NCBI GenBank assembly: GCA_016716705.1
Contig: JADJVF010000034.1
Span: forward strand, 1-22,494
Source of the DNA: Holophagales bacterium
Lineage (GTDB): Bacteria > Acidobacteriota > Thermoanaerobaculia > UBA5066
Reading direction: 5' to 3'
DNA length: 22,494 bases
Each line of letters starts with the position of its first letter. Position 1 is the first letter of the stretch. Of the stretch, positions 8,049-14,576 are shown piece after piece. The position numbers and the translations under genes were made by a program. Below the pieces are notes generated by a model. It did no database searches and had not been told where the DNA came from. It saw only the letters and a list, made by a program, of their open reading frames with translations.

Positions 8049-8534
8049 TCACTTCTGCACGGTCAGGCGTTTGAGGCAGGCGTTCTCGCCCGCGTAGAGG
8101 ATCTCGAGGTCGGCCTTGCAGCCGTGCACCTGCTCCAGGAGGCCGCAGAAGAGGCCGTAGTTCATCTGGCAGAGGGAGAGCTTCTGCGCGTGTCCATAGC
8201 GGAAGAGGGAGCTTCGGACCATGCAGTTCCGGAACACGAGCTTCACTTCCGTGCGGCCGTCGGAATGACGGACCATCTCGGACTCCGCCGCGGGCTTCCA
8301 GGGCTCGAAGCCCCACTTCATCCCGAGCTTCAGCATCTCTTCCCAGACGACGTCGAAGGCCTTCAGGAGGTCGTCGGGCTCGTGCTTCTCCACCTTCCGC
8401 TTCAGCCCGATGCTCTTGCCGGCGCAGTACATGACGCCGGTCGAGGAGCGGCCGAGGGCGTTCTCGAGCCCGTGCGACAGCGAAGCCAGGAAGACCATGA
8501 GCCCCTGGACGTGAAGTCGATTGGTTTCCTGCAC
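8049..8534 (-). CDS. Cys-rich V4R-like protein of the hydrogenase operon
   Basis: A 161-residue protein of unknown function with no membrane segment. Visible features: an N-terminal helix (VFLASLSHGLENALGR), a Gly/Cys segment (MYCAGKSIG), a charged helix, and a C-terminal part with cysteines in FRNC, SLCQ, LFCG, HGCK and NAC. This C-terminal part mirrors the C-terminal domain of the ferredoxin protein in the same operon, so the two are probably paralogous modules. The layout recalls V4R/hydrocarbon-binding domains, which bind small molecules and end in a conserved Cys. That comparison is from memory and moderate at best. The GTG at 8534 has GGGAGG six bases upstream. An alternative GTG at 8540 would overlap the protease stop as GTGA but lacks ribosome-site spacing. 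Confidence 0.75.
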   Translation of the reverse strand: MQETNRLHVQGLMVFLASLSHGLENALGRSSTGVMYCAGKSIGLKRKVEKHEPDDLLKAFDVVWEEMLKLGMKWGFEPWKPAAESEMVRHSDGRTEVKLVFRNCMVRSSLFRYGHAQKLSLCQMNYGLFCGLLEQVHGCKADLEILYAGENACLKRLTVQK

Positions 8535-8536
8535 CG

Positions 8537-9070
8537 TCACCTCCCGACCGTGGCGGCGTCCGGCGACAGGTTCCGGCCGGATGCGAAGGCGCCACGGCGC
8601 CAACACTCGATTTCGTTCATGACGGTGTCGGCCGCACTGCGAACGGCGTCGTCTTCTCCCGATTCCTCGAGGCCGCCGGTCTCGACGAGTACGAGGCGGA
8701 CCTTTTCCGGCATCTCCCCGGGGTAGAGGTGCGAGGCCACGACGAGGGCCTCGCGCGGCCCGATCTGGTGGACACTCGGCTCCCGGCCGAGCGGGGCGAG
8801 GAGGTCCAGGTCCTCGACGAGGACTTCTCCCGGGGAACCGTGCCCGACACAGGCGTCCACGACGACGAGGAGCTCCTGTGCGTGGAGATGGTCGAGGAGC
8901 GCGAGACCCGACATTCCGACGTCGGAGAGCTCGACGCCGGGGGGCGCGAGGCGCTCGACCTCCTTGAGAACGCGGGGCCCGATGCGGTCGCAGCTGATGA
9001 TCCAGTTGCCCGCCGCGGCAACCGTTATCGGCCCGTTTCGTGCGCCGGAGTGCGTCCCCGTATCGGTCAA
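8537..9070 (-). CDS. Hydrogenase maturation protease (HyaD/HycI family)
   Basis: First gene of the hydrogenase operon. The family cuts the C-terminal tail from the large subunit after nickel insertion, which fits the 23-residue tail seen there. The glycine motif usually written GxGNxLxxDDGxG reads AAGNWIISCDRIGPRV here: the second acidic residue, a nickel ligand, is kept as Asp, but the first is Cys. Further family features are DVGMSGLALLDHL, LVVVDAC and a late His (VVASHLYPGEMP). From TTG at 9070 the protein has 177 residues, normal for the family. This start has GGAGG nine bases upstream. The frame is open back to 9121, but the extra residues are not family-like. The stop lies next to the start of the V4R-like gene. 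Confidence 0.75.
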   Translation of the reverse strand: MTDTGTHSGARNGPITVAAAGNWIISCDRIGPRVLKEVERLAPPGVELSDVGMSGLALLDHLHAQELLVVVDACVGHGSPGEVLVEDLDLLAPLGREPSVHQIGPREALVVASHLYPGEMPEKVRLVLVETGGLEESGEDDAVRSAADTVMNEIECWRRGAFASGRNLSPDAATVGR

Positions 9071-9322
9071 GCTCGATGCCCTCCGGAGAAGCAGGACGCA
9101 TCTCCTGTCCCGATTTAGCAAGAGCCGTACCGTTCCTTTCGCGGATCCGCAGGAGCGGAACCGCCCGGGCGAGCGGATCTCGCGACTCGGCCCGGAGTCC
9201 TCTCTTCAGACCCGCTGCCGCCACGGTCTCTGCGGCGGACCTTCTCCAAAGACGCCCTGTCGGCCGGAGGCCTGCCGTCCAAGAAGCCCGGTCGGTTTCT
9301 TTCCAGCAGAGGGATCGTTACC

Positions 9323-9338
9323 GGCAAAGATTCGACCA
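9323..9338 (-). promoter_or_regulatory. Possible sigma-54 (-24/-12) promoter for hydrogenase operon
   Basis: On the minus strand the sequence TGGTCGAATCTTTGCC has GG and GC separated by exactly 10 bases and keeps TGG and TTGC of the TGGCAC-N5-TTGC consensus. The middle CAC is not conserved. Transcription would start near 9311, leaving a leader of about 240 bases before the protease gene. An NtrC-type activator is encoded nearby. The match is only moderate. Confidence 0.35.
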
Positions 9339-9410
9339 CCAGGCGCCCGGCGGACGGCGCACCTTCGGTGAATGACTCTTCCTGAAGGGAGGCCGGGGCC
9401 GCACGGCATC

Positions 9411-9426
9411 CGGCACGTCAATTGCT
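9411..9426 (+). promoter_or_regulatory. Near-consensus sigma-54 promoter of the REC-PATAN/roadblock operon
   Basis: CGGCACGTCAATTGCT matches TGGCACG-N4-TTGC-A/T at every position but the first, with GG and GC separated by exactly 10 bases. The predicted start of transcription is about 9437, at the GTG/ATG cluster that begins the REC-PATAN gene. If the site is used, translation must start at or after 9438, which argues against the ATG at 9372. Confidence 0.55.
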
Positions 9427-9437
9427 GGCGATCGGGC

Positions 9438-10523
9438 GTGCCGCAACGAGTGATGATCGTCGACGACGAAGAAGACCTCGTCTGGACGCTCCTGAGGCAG
9501 GTCCGGAGGGAGCGGCCCCAGCTCGAGGTCGAGGGCTTTTCGGACCCGCTCGCGGCCCTCGAGCAGATTCGTCGCACGCCACCCGACGTCCTCGTGACCG
9601 ACGTGCGGATGCCGAAGCTCGGCGGCGTCGACCTGATCATCGCCGCGAGGCAATCCGCGCCGTCGATGCAGGTGATCGTCATGACGGCCTTCAATACCGA
9701 GCACGTCAAGCGGGCCGTGGCCCGGCACGGGAGCGTGACCCTGATCGAGAAGCCGTTCGAGGTCTCGGCGCTCCTCGACCTGCTCACGCCGCCCGCGGAC
9801 GGGGGAGGCGGATTTCGGGGAGACGTCTCCCTTCCGATGCTCCCGGACCTCGTCCAGCTCTACTCGCTCGCGCGAGTCGACGGGGCGCTGCGAATCGTGA
9901 ACGGCGCAGGGAACGGGACGCTCTGGTTCAAGACGGGAGACATCGTGCACGCGCGTTGCGGCGACGCGACCGGAGTGGCGGCCTTTTTCGAGATGATGCG
10001 GTGGGACGGGGGACGCTTCCTCCTCGAACCGCTCGAGGAGCCGCCCGAGAGGACGATCCGCGAGTCCGTGGCGTCGCTCCTCATCGAGGGCGCTCGACTG
10101 CAGGACGAGGAGAGCGTGGCGAAAGCGGCCCCGGTGGACGCGCCCCCGGATGGGCTCGAAAGCGTCGGCGTTGCATCCCGGAATACCTGGTCGGTGTCCG
10201 AGGTTCGAGCGGGCCTCCCGGCTCAGCTGCCGCTCGCCTGGGTCGTCGATCCTTCGGAGCCGCGGGACGCTGCCCTCTGGGCCGCGGCAGACGAGCTCCT
10301 GCAGGCGGCACGGCCCCTGGGGGACGGGGACGGGAACGGGCTCCTCGAGCTCGTCGGGTCCGCAACCGGGCTCGCCCTCTTCTGGGACTCGGGAGAGGGC
10401 CGGCTGGCGGTGGGCGCCGACCTGGGAGGCCGCGAGGCGCTGACCCGGTTCCGCGCCGCGGTCGCGACGGTCGGTGGAGTTGCCGTTCGCGCCGCGAGCG
10501 GCGACCTGGCGGCGGCGCGGTGA
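9438..10523 (+). CDS. Response regulator with PATAN (DUF4388) domain
   Basis: A 361-residue protein (from GTG at 9438) and first gene of a five-gene operon. Residues 1-120 are a receiver: acidic MIVDDEED, phospho-acceptor Asp in VTDVRMPKLGG, Thr in VMTAF and Lys in LIEKPFE. Residues about 130-235 match the PATAN/DUF4388 pattern (FRGDVSLPMLPDLVQLYSLARVDGALRI...LWFKTGDIVHARCG...AAFFEMMRWDGGRFLLEP), a domain common in regulators next to roadblock and MglA proteins. The last 100 residues look like a diverged roadblock-type fold (inference). There is no DNA-binding domain, so output is probably through protein contacts. Start options are ATG 9372 (extra 22 residues not family-like), GTG 9438 and ATG 9453. 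The sigma-54-like site favours 9438 or later. The stop overlaps the next start (GTGA). Confidence 0.85.
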   Translation: MPQRVMIVDDEEDLVWTLLRQVRRERPQLEVEGFSDPLAALEQIRRTPPDVLVTDVRMPKLGGVDLIIAARQSAPSMQVIVMTAFNTEHVKRAVARHGSVTLIEKPFEVSALLDLLTPPADGGGGFRGDVSLPMLPDLVQLYSLARVDGALRIVNGAGNGTLWFKTGDIVHARCGDATGVAAFFEMMRWDGGRFLLEPLEEPPERTIRESVASLLIEGARLQDEESVAKAAPVDAPPDGLESVGVASRNTWSVSEVRAGLPAQLPLAWVVDPSEPRDAALWAAADELLQAARPLGDGDGNGLLELVGSATGLALFWDSGEGRLAVGADLGGREALTRFRAAVATVGGVAVRAASGDLAAAR

Positions 10524-10918
10524 GCGGCGCGCGCGTGGTCTGTGAGGAGACCGTCCGGACCACGGACGGCGGGCTCGTGTGCAGCGTCGTCGAGCTCCCG
10601 ACGGGCCGGACGCTCGGCAGGTATCCCGCAGCCTCCTCCGAGGACGTCGAGAAGACGCTCGCAGCGCTGTCCGGCCTCCTCTGTTCCGGCCTGCTCCCGC
10701 GCGTCGGGGACCTCGTCCGTTCGCGCGTGGGCCTCCCGCCGACGACGGCGAGCTTCTTCGACGAGGTCTACTGCGCGGGAAGCCGGCAGCTGTTCGCCAA
10801 GATCCTCCCGTCGGGAAGCGCCGCCGTCATTCTCGCCACCGAGCCGACGACCCCCGTCGCGTGGGGCTGGCTCCGGCTCCGCTCGGCGCTTCGTGCCCTG
10901 GGGGCAACCCTTGCCTAG
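10520..10918 (+). CDS. Small roadblock-like protein (diverged)
   Basis: A 132-residue protein whose GTG start overlaps the stop of the REC-PATAN gene by 4 bases. I do not recognise it firmly. It has an alternating strand/helix pattern: VCSVVELPTGRTLGR, a helix DVEKTLAALSGLLCSG, then FFDEVYCAGSRQLFAKILPSGSAAVILA and a C-terminal helix. This is compatible with a diverged roadblock/LC7 or longin-type fold, as found in its two neighbours downstream. No catalytic motif, membrane segment or signal peptide is visible. Its place between the PATAN regulator and a canonical roadblock protein suggests it is part of one complex; that is inference from context. Confidence 0.68.
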   Translation: MSGARVVCEETVRTTDGGLVCSVVELPTGRTLGRYPAASSEDVEKTLAALSGLLCSGLLPRVGDLVRSRVGLPPTTASFFDEVYCAGSRQLFAKILPSGSAAVILATEPTTPVAWGWLRLRSALRALGATLA

Positions 10919-11006
10919 CGCCGCGCCCCGTCCTCCGGAATCCCTCTGTCCGGCCGTCATTTCCGGCGTCCGGCTCGTCCCGGTCAAATTGCTCTCGAGG
11001 TGAAGA

Positions 11007-11375
11007 ATGCCCACTCGCTCTGAACTCATGCAGCAGGTCCTCAGGAACTTCACGGCCAACACGGCCGACGTCGAGGGAGCCGCGGTCGTCAGCCTCGACG
11101 GTCTCATCCTCGCATCGGTCCTTCCGGCAGGAACGGACGAGGACAGGGTGTCGGCGATGGCCGCCGCGCTCCTGTCGCTCGGCGAGCGCACCGCGACGGA
11201 GCTCCAGCGCGGGACGCTCGAGCAGGTCTACGTGAAGGGGAACTCGGGCTACATCATCCTGATGCAGGCCGGGTCCGAGGCGGTCCTCGAGACGATCGCC
11301 GGGCCGCAGTCGAAGCTCGGCATGGTCCTTCTCGACATGAAACGCGCGGCCCAGGAACTCGGGAAGCTCCTGTAG
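11007..11375 (+). CDS. Roadblock/LC7 domain protein (MglB-like)
   Basis: A 122-residue single-domain protein with a clear roadblock/LC7 pattern: an N-terminal helix, VEGAAVVSLDGLILASVLP, a long helix DRVSAMAAALLSLGERTATEL, strands EQVYVKGNSGYIILMQAG, EAVLETIAG, and a C-terminal helix. Bacterial roadblock proteins dimerise; the best known, MglB, is the GTPase-activating partner of the polarity GTPase MglA. No MglA-type GTPase is present in this window; the nearest nucleotide-binding partner is the ParA-like ATPase encoded just downstream. The start is well supported by GAGGTGA a few bases before the ATG. An 88-base gap separates it from the preceding gene, with no obvious promoter. Confidence 0.92.
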   Translation: MPTRSELMQQVLRNFTANTADVEGAAVVSLDGLILASVLPAGTDEDRVSAMAAALLSLGERTATELQRGTLEQVYVKGNSGYIILMQAGSEAVLETIAGPQSKLGMVLLDMKRAAQELGKLL

Positions 11376-11441
11376 TCGTGACGCCCTGCGACCGTGGCGG
11401 TCGGGGCCCCGCGGGCCCTCGACGACGAGATGAGGTGTGAC

Positions 11442-12257
11442 GTGACGCACAGGGTCTGCATCGCCAGCCAGAAGGGCGGCGTCGGCAAGACGACGGTGGT
11501 CCTGAACCTCGCCGTCGCCCTGGCCGAGCGAGGACGGAAAGTCCTGCTGGTCGACCTCGACCCGCAGGGGGCCATCGGCCTATCGCTCGCCAGAGAGGAG
11601 ACGGAGCTGGCGGGCCTGGCCGACGTCGTGGCCGGGATCGTGCCGCCGGGGCAGGCCGTCCTCGCAACGAAGCTGCCGGGGCTGAGCCTGCTGCCGCGGG
11701 GCCGCCTCGACTCCGTCGATGCCTGCGAGTTCGAGCTGGCACTCCACGAGCCGGGAACTCTCGAAGCCGTACTCGGTCCCCTGGAGAGCGCGTTCGACTT
11801 CCTTCTCCTCGACACCCCGGCGGGCCTGGGGTGCGTGACGCGCGCCGCCCTCGCGTTTACCGAGCTGGTCCTCGTCCCCTTCCAGCCCGAGTCTCTCTCG
11901 CTTCGCTCCGTGACGCAGGTCCTCCGGCTGGTCGATCACATGCGCCAGGACGAGAACCCGCGGCTCCAGCTCCTCGGCATCCTTCCGACCATGGTGGAGA
12001 AGACCTCCCCCGCGTCCCTCGCCGTCCTCTCGGAGATCTGGACGGGATTCGGTTGCGTCCTCGAATCGATCGTCCCGCGCGCCGCGGCCTACGTCGAGGC
12101 GAGCCGCCGTGGGGTCCCGGTCGCCTTCCTGTCCGGCCCGGTCTCTCCCGAGGCCCGCCGCTTCAGCCTTCTGGCCGCCGAGATCGAGCACGTGATCCAG
12201 CGGCTCGGATTCGAGGAGGCTCGCCATGACGAGCAGCCCGAGCGACGGCTCCTCTGA
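11442..12257 (+). CDS. ParA/MinD-family ATPase
   Basis: A 271-residue deviant Walker ATPase. The A motif QKGGVGKTT carries the signature lysine (Lys11) as well as the P-loop lysine (Lys16). LLVDLDPQG follows, and the Walker B region is FLLLDTPAGLG. No N-terminal DNA-binding domain precedes the A motif, and no MinD-type amphipathic C-terminal helix is obvious, so chromosome, plasmid or membrane targeting cannot be deduced. No parB gene or parS-like repeat is seen nearby, which argues against a plain partition cassette. ATPases of this family also position chemoreceptors, carboxysomes and other assemblies, and the roadblock genes around it suggest a positioning or signalling role (inference). 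GTG 11442 is chosen because GAGGTG lies just upstream; ATG 11430 is an alternative. Confidence 0.9.
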   Translation: MTHRVCIASQKGGVGKTTVVLNLAVALAERGRKVLLVDLDPQGAIGLSLAREETELAGLADVVAGIVPPGQAVLATKLPGLSLLPRGRLDSVDACEFELALHEPGTLEAVLGPLESAFDFLLLDTPAGLGCVTRAALAFTELVLVPFQPESLSLRSVTQVLRLVDHMRQDENPRLQLLGILPTMVEKTSPASLAVLSEIWTGFGCVLESIVPRAAAYVEASRRGVPVAFLSGPVSPEARRFSLLAAEIEHVIQRLGFEEARHDEQPERRLL

Positions 12258-12846
12258 CCTCGAGAAAGCCCGGACGCTCTCGAAGCGCCTCGGGCCCGCG
12301 AGTCCCCCGGACGTACGTCCCGGCGGTTTCATCGTCTTCCGCAGGCCGGCGCGGCACGCGGTCGGCGCGTTTCCTCCGCCCTCCCCCCCGCAAGCCGCCG
12401 CAGTCGGCGGCCTGTCGGGCGTCCAGACGTCGCCGCCCATGCTGCCGGCTTTCGGAGCGCGGCGCTGGGACCTGTTGACGGCGTGGTTGCGCGAGTCGGT
12501 CGACGGCCGCGCCGCTTTCGTTATGGATTCCCAAGGGCTCCTGATGGCCCTCGACGGCCCACTCGAGGTTCCGGAGGTGGAGAACGCGGGCGCCCGGCTC
12601 GGACTCGCCCTCCTTCATGCGGGGAAGATGTTCGCGGAGTCGCCGCCGTTTCTTCGCCTCGACGTATCGGTCGGTGACCTTCACCTGACCGGATTCGAGC
12701 TCCACGAGCCGGGCGGCAGCCAGTTCACCGTGGGAATCCTCGGACCGGAGCCGATCTCCCCTCGCCGCTGCGCGGCACTCAGGCGGCAGGCAGAATCGGC
12801 CCTCGCTACGGATCCCGACCCGGCGACCGGGCCGGAAGCCGGCTGA
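12226..12846 (+). CDS. Roadblock-like protein with Pro-rich linker
   Basis: A 206-residue protein ending the operon. It starts inside the ParA-like gene (32-base overlap) at an ATG preceded by GGAGG eight bases upstream. Residues 1-75 are low in structure and Pro/Ala/Gly-rich (FPPPSPPQAAA), probably a flexible linker. Residues about 78-195 resemble roadblock/LC7: RWDLLTAWLRESVDGRAAFVMDSQGLLMA, a helix RLGLALLHAGKMF, strands LDVSVGDLHLTGFEL and SQFTVGILG, and a final helix. The match is weaker than for the protein encoded at 11007-11375. The overlap with the ATPase gene implies coupled translation and a physical partnership. Confidence 0.75.
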   Translation: MTSSPSDGSSDLEKARTLSKRLGPASPPDVRPGGFIVFRRPARHAVGAFPPPSPPQAAAVGGLSGVQTSPPMLPAFGARRWDLLTAWLRESVDGRAAFVMDSQGLLMALDGPLEVPEVENAGARLGLALLHAGKMFAESPPFLRLDVSVGDLHLTGFELHEPGGSQFTVGILGPEPISPRRCAALRRQAESALATDPDPATGPEAG

Positions 12847-12851
12847 GCCGT

Positions 12852-12886
12852 CGTCGCCCCGGCTCGCCGCGTGTGCCGGGGCGACG
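12852..12886. terminator. Bidirectional hairpin terminator
   Basis: A perfect 12-base inverted repeat (12852-12863 and 12875-12886) with an 11-base loop, in the 50-base gap between the convergent roadblock-like gene and the secreted-protein gene. No T-run follows. Confidence 0.6.
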
Positions 12887-12896
12887 GCGAAGGGTC

Positions 12897-14258
12897 TCAG
12901 CGCGGCAGGAGCGTCCTCGGGTCCGCCGTACCCGCGTCGATGACCGAGGCGTAGGCGCCGACGGCCGCGCCGGGCGTCGGCGACGAGATGACGAAGACGG
13001 CATCCGAGAGGTTCGAGTAGCCGAAGTCCGTCGCGACGTTCAGCTGGTCGCGCGAGAGCGGCCCGAGGCTCCGGCGTTTCGTCACCAGGACCGTCCCGCC
13101 GATCGAGACGAGCTGGACGTCGACGTCGACCCAGGATTCCGTGGCGTTGGCGAGCATGAGGTTCGTCCGGAAGAAGGTGTCCTGCCTCACTCCGAGGATC
13201 GAGCGGGGTGTGCTCCCGATCAGCTCGGCCGTCGAGAGGACGGGAACGCTCTGCCCGTACGTCCCGGCCCCGCCGGCGGTCCACGTCTGGCCGAGGATCG
13301 CGAGGTTGGCCGAGGTCGACCGGACGAGGATCGGGCCGTAGTCGCTCGAGAGGTTGAAGAGGCCTCCGATCACGTCGCGCCACGTCTGCGTCTGGCCGGC
13401 CGGAATCGTCCTGTACCGTTCGGGTCCGCCGCGTCCGTCACCGGAGTGCCCGAGGAATTTGATCGTGACGTCGGCGTTCGAGGTGCCGGTGTTCCTGATG
13501 GTCAGGTCGGTCTGCCAGAACGCGCCCGCGCCCTGGAACCGCGCGCTCGAGGTGAGCAGCCACGTGCCGGCGATGGTTCCGCCCCCGCCCCCGCCTCCGG
13601 AGATCGTGAAGGGGAGGTCGACGTAGGGGACGTCGGTGATCATGTTGGAATAGACGCGGACCCTCCAGGCTCCCGGCCAGTTTGCCGGCGACGAGCCTGC
13701 GATCTGCAGGCTGGCCGAGAGGCAATAGCCGGAGCCGGACGGCAGCGGGTCCCAGCTGCCAGAAGCGGCAACCTCGCCGTCGGGCGAGTACCAGACGTGC
13801 GTGAGCGTTTCCCCGTTCGCCTGGCCGCTGATATTGAAGAACACGTAGGCGGCGGCGTCCGTCGAAGCGAACGTCGTGACGGCCGTTGGCAGGGGCGTGC
13901 AGGTCCCCTGGGGGACCGACTTCGCCGTTCTCGCGTTCGTGATCGTCGGGAATCCGCTCCCTCCGCCGCCCGATGAGATCGTGAAGGTCAGGTCGACGTA
14001 CGGGACGTCGGTGATCATGTTCGAGAAGACCTGGACCCGCCAGGTCCCCGGCGTGCTTGCCGGAGAAGATCCCGCGATCTGCGGGCGGCCGGGGGGGTGG
14101 CCGCCGACGTCATGGCGTTCCGGTGCCGGCGCGCGCGTCCGTCGGGGGTCAGGCGGGTGAGCTGCTCGCCGTTGGCCTGCCCGCTGATGTTGAAGAAGAT
14201 GTAGACGTAGGCGTCCGTCGAGGAGAACGAAGCGGTCGCCGCCGGTACGGGAGTGCAC
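12897..14258 (-). CDS. Secreted repeat protein with disrupted 5' part
   Basis: The open frame encodes two regions. The C-terminal 230 residues (from about TIAGTWLLTSSARFQGAGAF) form a beta-rich domain with RTDL/RTNL-like strands, FWQTDLTIRNTG and FFRTNLMLANATESW, ending DPRTLLPR. I associate this with secreted proteins of Acidobacteriota. Upstream is an Ig-like module (ITNARTAKSVPQGTCTPLP through VPYVDLPFTIS), followed by a poly-Gly linker. A second, damaged copy of this module lies further 5' (13974-14293) and is split between two frames, so the sequence before about residue 55 of this frame is not real protein. No good start or complete signal peptide is visible; a short hydrophobic run (LLLLCIAV) at about 14391-14411 in this frame may be a remnant. 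Function unknown: perhaps surface adhesion, or a tail domain of a secreted enzyme. Confidence 0.6.
   Translation of the reverse strand: MHSRTGGDRFVLLDGRLRLHLLQHQRAGQRRAAHPPDPRRTRAPAPERHDVGGHPPGRPQIAGSSPASTPGTWRVQVFSNMITDVPYVDLTFTISSGGGGSGFPTITNARTAKSVPQGTCTPLPTAVTTFASTDAAAYVFFNISGQANGETLTHVWYSPDGEVAASGSWDPLPSGSGYCLSASLQIAGSSPANWPGAWRVRVYSNMITDVPYVDLPFTISGGGGGGGTIAGTWLLTSSARFQGAGAFWQTDLTIRNTGTSNADVTIKFLGHSGDGRGGPERYRTIPAGQTQTWRDVIGGLFNLSSDYGPILVRSTSANLAILGQTWTAGGAGTYGQSVPVLSTAELIGSTPRSILGVRQDTFFRTNLMLANATESWVDVDVQLVSIGGTVLVTKRRSLGPLSRDQLNVATDFGYSNLSDAVFVISSPTPGAAVGAYASVIDAGTADPRTLLPR
13599..13946 (-). repeat. Ig-like module, intact copy
   Basis: A 348-base unit coding 116 residues from TITNARTAK through VPYVDLPFTIS. 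It contains FNISGQANGE, YSPDGE, LQIAGSSPANWPGAWRV and YSNMITDVPYVDL, each of which recurs in the neighbouring unit at 13974-14293. Confidence 0.75.
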
Positions 14259-14293
14259 CCGCTCGGGGGGCCGTTTCGCCGTCCCTGGTTCGT
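13974..14293 (-). repeat. Ig-like module, damaged copy
   Basis: Homologous to the unit at 13599-13946 but about 28 bases shorter, so the frame changes inside it. The first half (CTPVPAATASFSSTDAYVYI, FNISGQANGEQLT) is in one frame. The second half (QIAGSSPASTPGTWRVQV, FSNMITDVPYVDL) is in another. The disrupted stretch is about 14085-14160 and includes a run of seven G on the plus strand. Confidence 0.7.
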
Positions 14294-14576
14294 GCGCCGG
14301 AAGCGAGGCGGCCTGCCGTTCCGCGCCCCGGGTCGCCGATCTCGCGGGGCGGCGCGATGGCGGGGCGGTTCGCGGGGGGCGCGTGCGGACGGCAATACAA
14401 AGCAGCAGAAGATCCCGGCGGCGGTGGTCTCGGCGTCCCGTGGCCCGGGGCGAACGACCGGAAGGGGGTGGGCGCCTCGCGTCACTCCTCTGGTCGGCAA
14501 TTCTACGCCGCGCCCAAGGCCCGGGCCTCCCTACAATGGCGGGTGCCGCCGAGGGGTGGCGCCCAGGAGGTGTCTC
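14294..14576. other. Region without a confident gene
   Basis: Between the damaged repeat protein and the aspartase fusion. It should hold the signal peptide and start of the minus-strand secreted protein, but no reading frame gives both. A brief AT-richer patch (about 14391-14412) codes for a Leu-rich run on the minus strand. The right end holds the -10-like sequence and ribosome site of the aspartase gene. Confidence 0.5.
14532..14537 (+). promoter_or_regulatory. Possible -10 element for the aspartase fusion gene
   Basis: TACAAT stands out in very GC-rich surroundings, 40 bases before the start codon. No convincing -35 is seen 16-18 bases upstream, so this is only a weak promoter call. Confidence 0.3.

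Noticed and set aside
9020..9101. ATG at 9101 (minus strand) with AGGAG directly before it
   Set aside because: There is no spacing between the ribosome site and the ATG, and the frame it opens does not encode protease motifs. It runs as an Arg/Pro-rich shadow into the frame of the V4R-like gene.
9372..9437. ATG 9372 as the start of the REC-PATAN gene
   Set aside because: The added 22 residues are not receiver-like, the ribosome site is weak, and the sigma-54-like element would lie inside the coding region.
11442..12257. Plasmid or chromosome partition locus (ParA with ParB/parS)
   Set aside because: No ParB-like gene and no parS-like palindrome near the ATPase; its partners in the operon are roadblock-type proteins.
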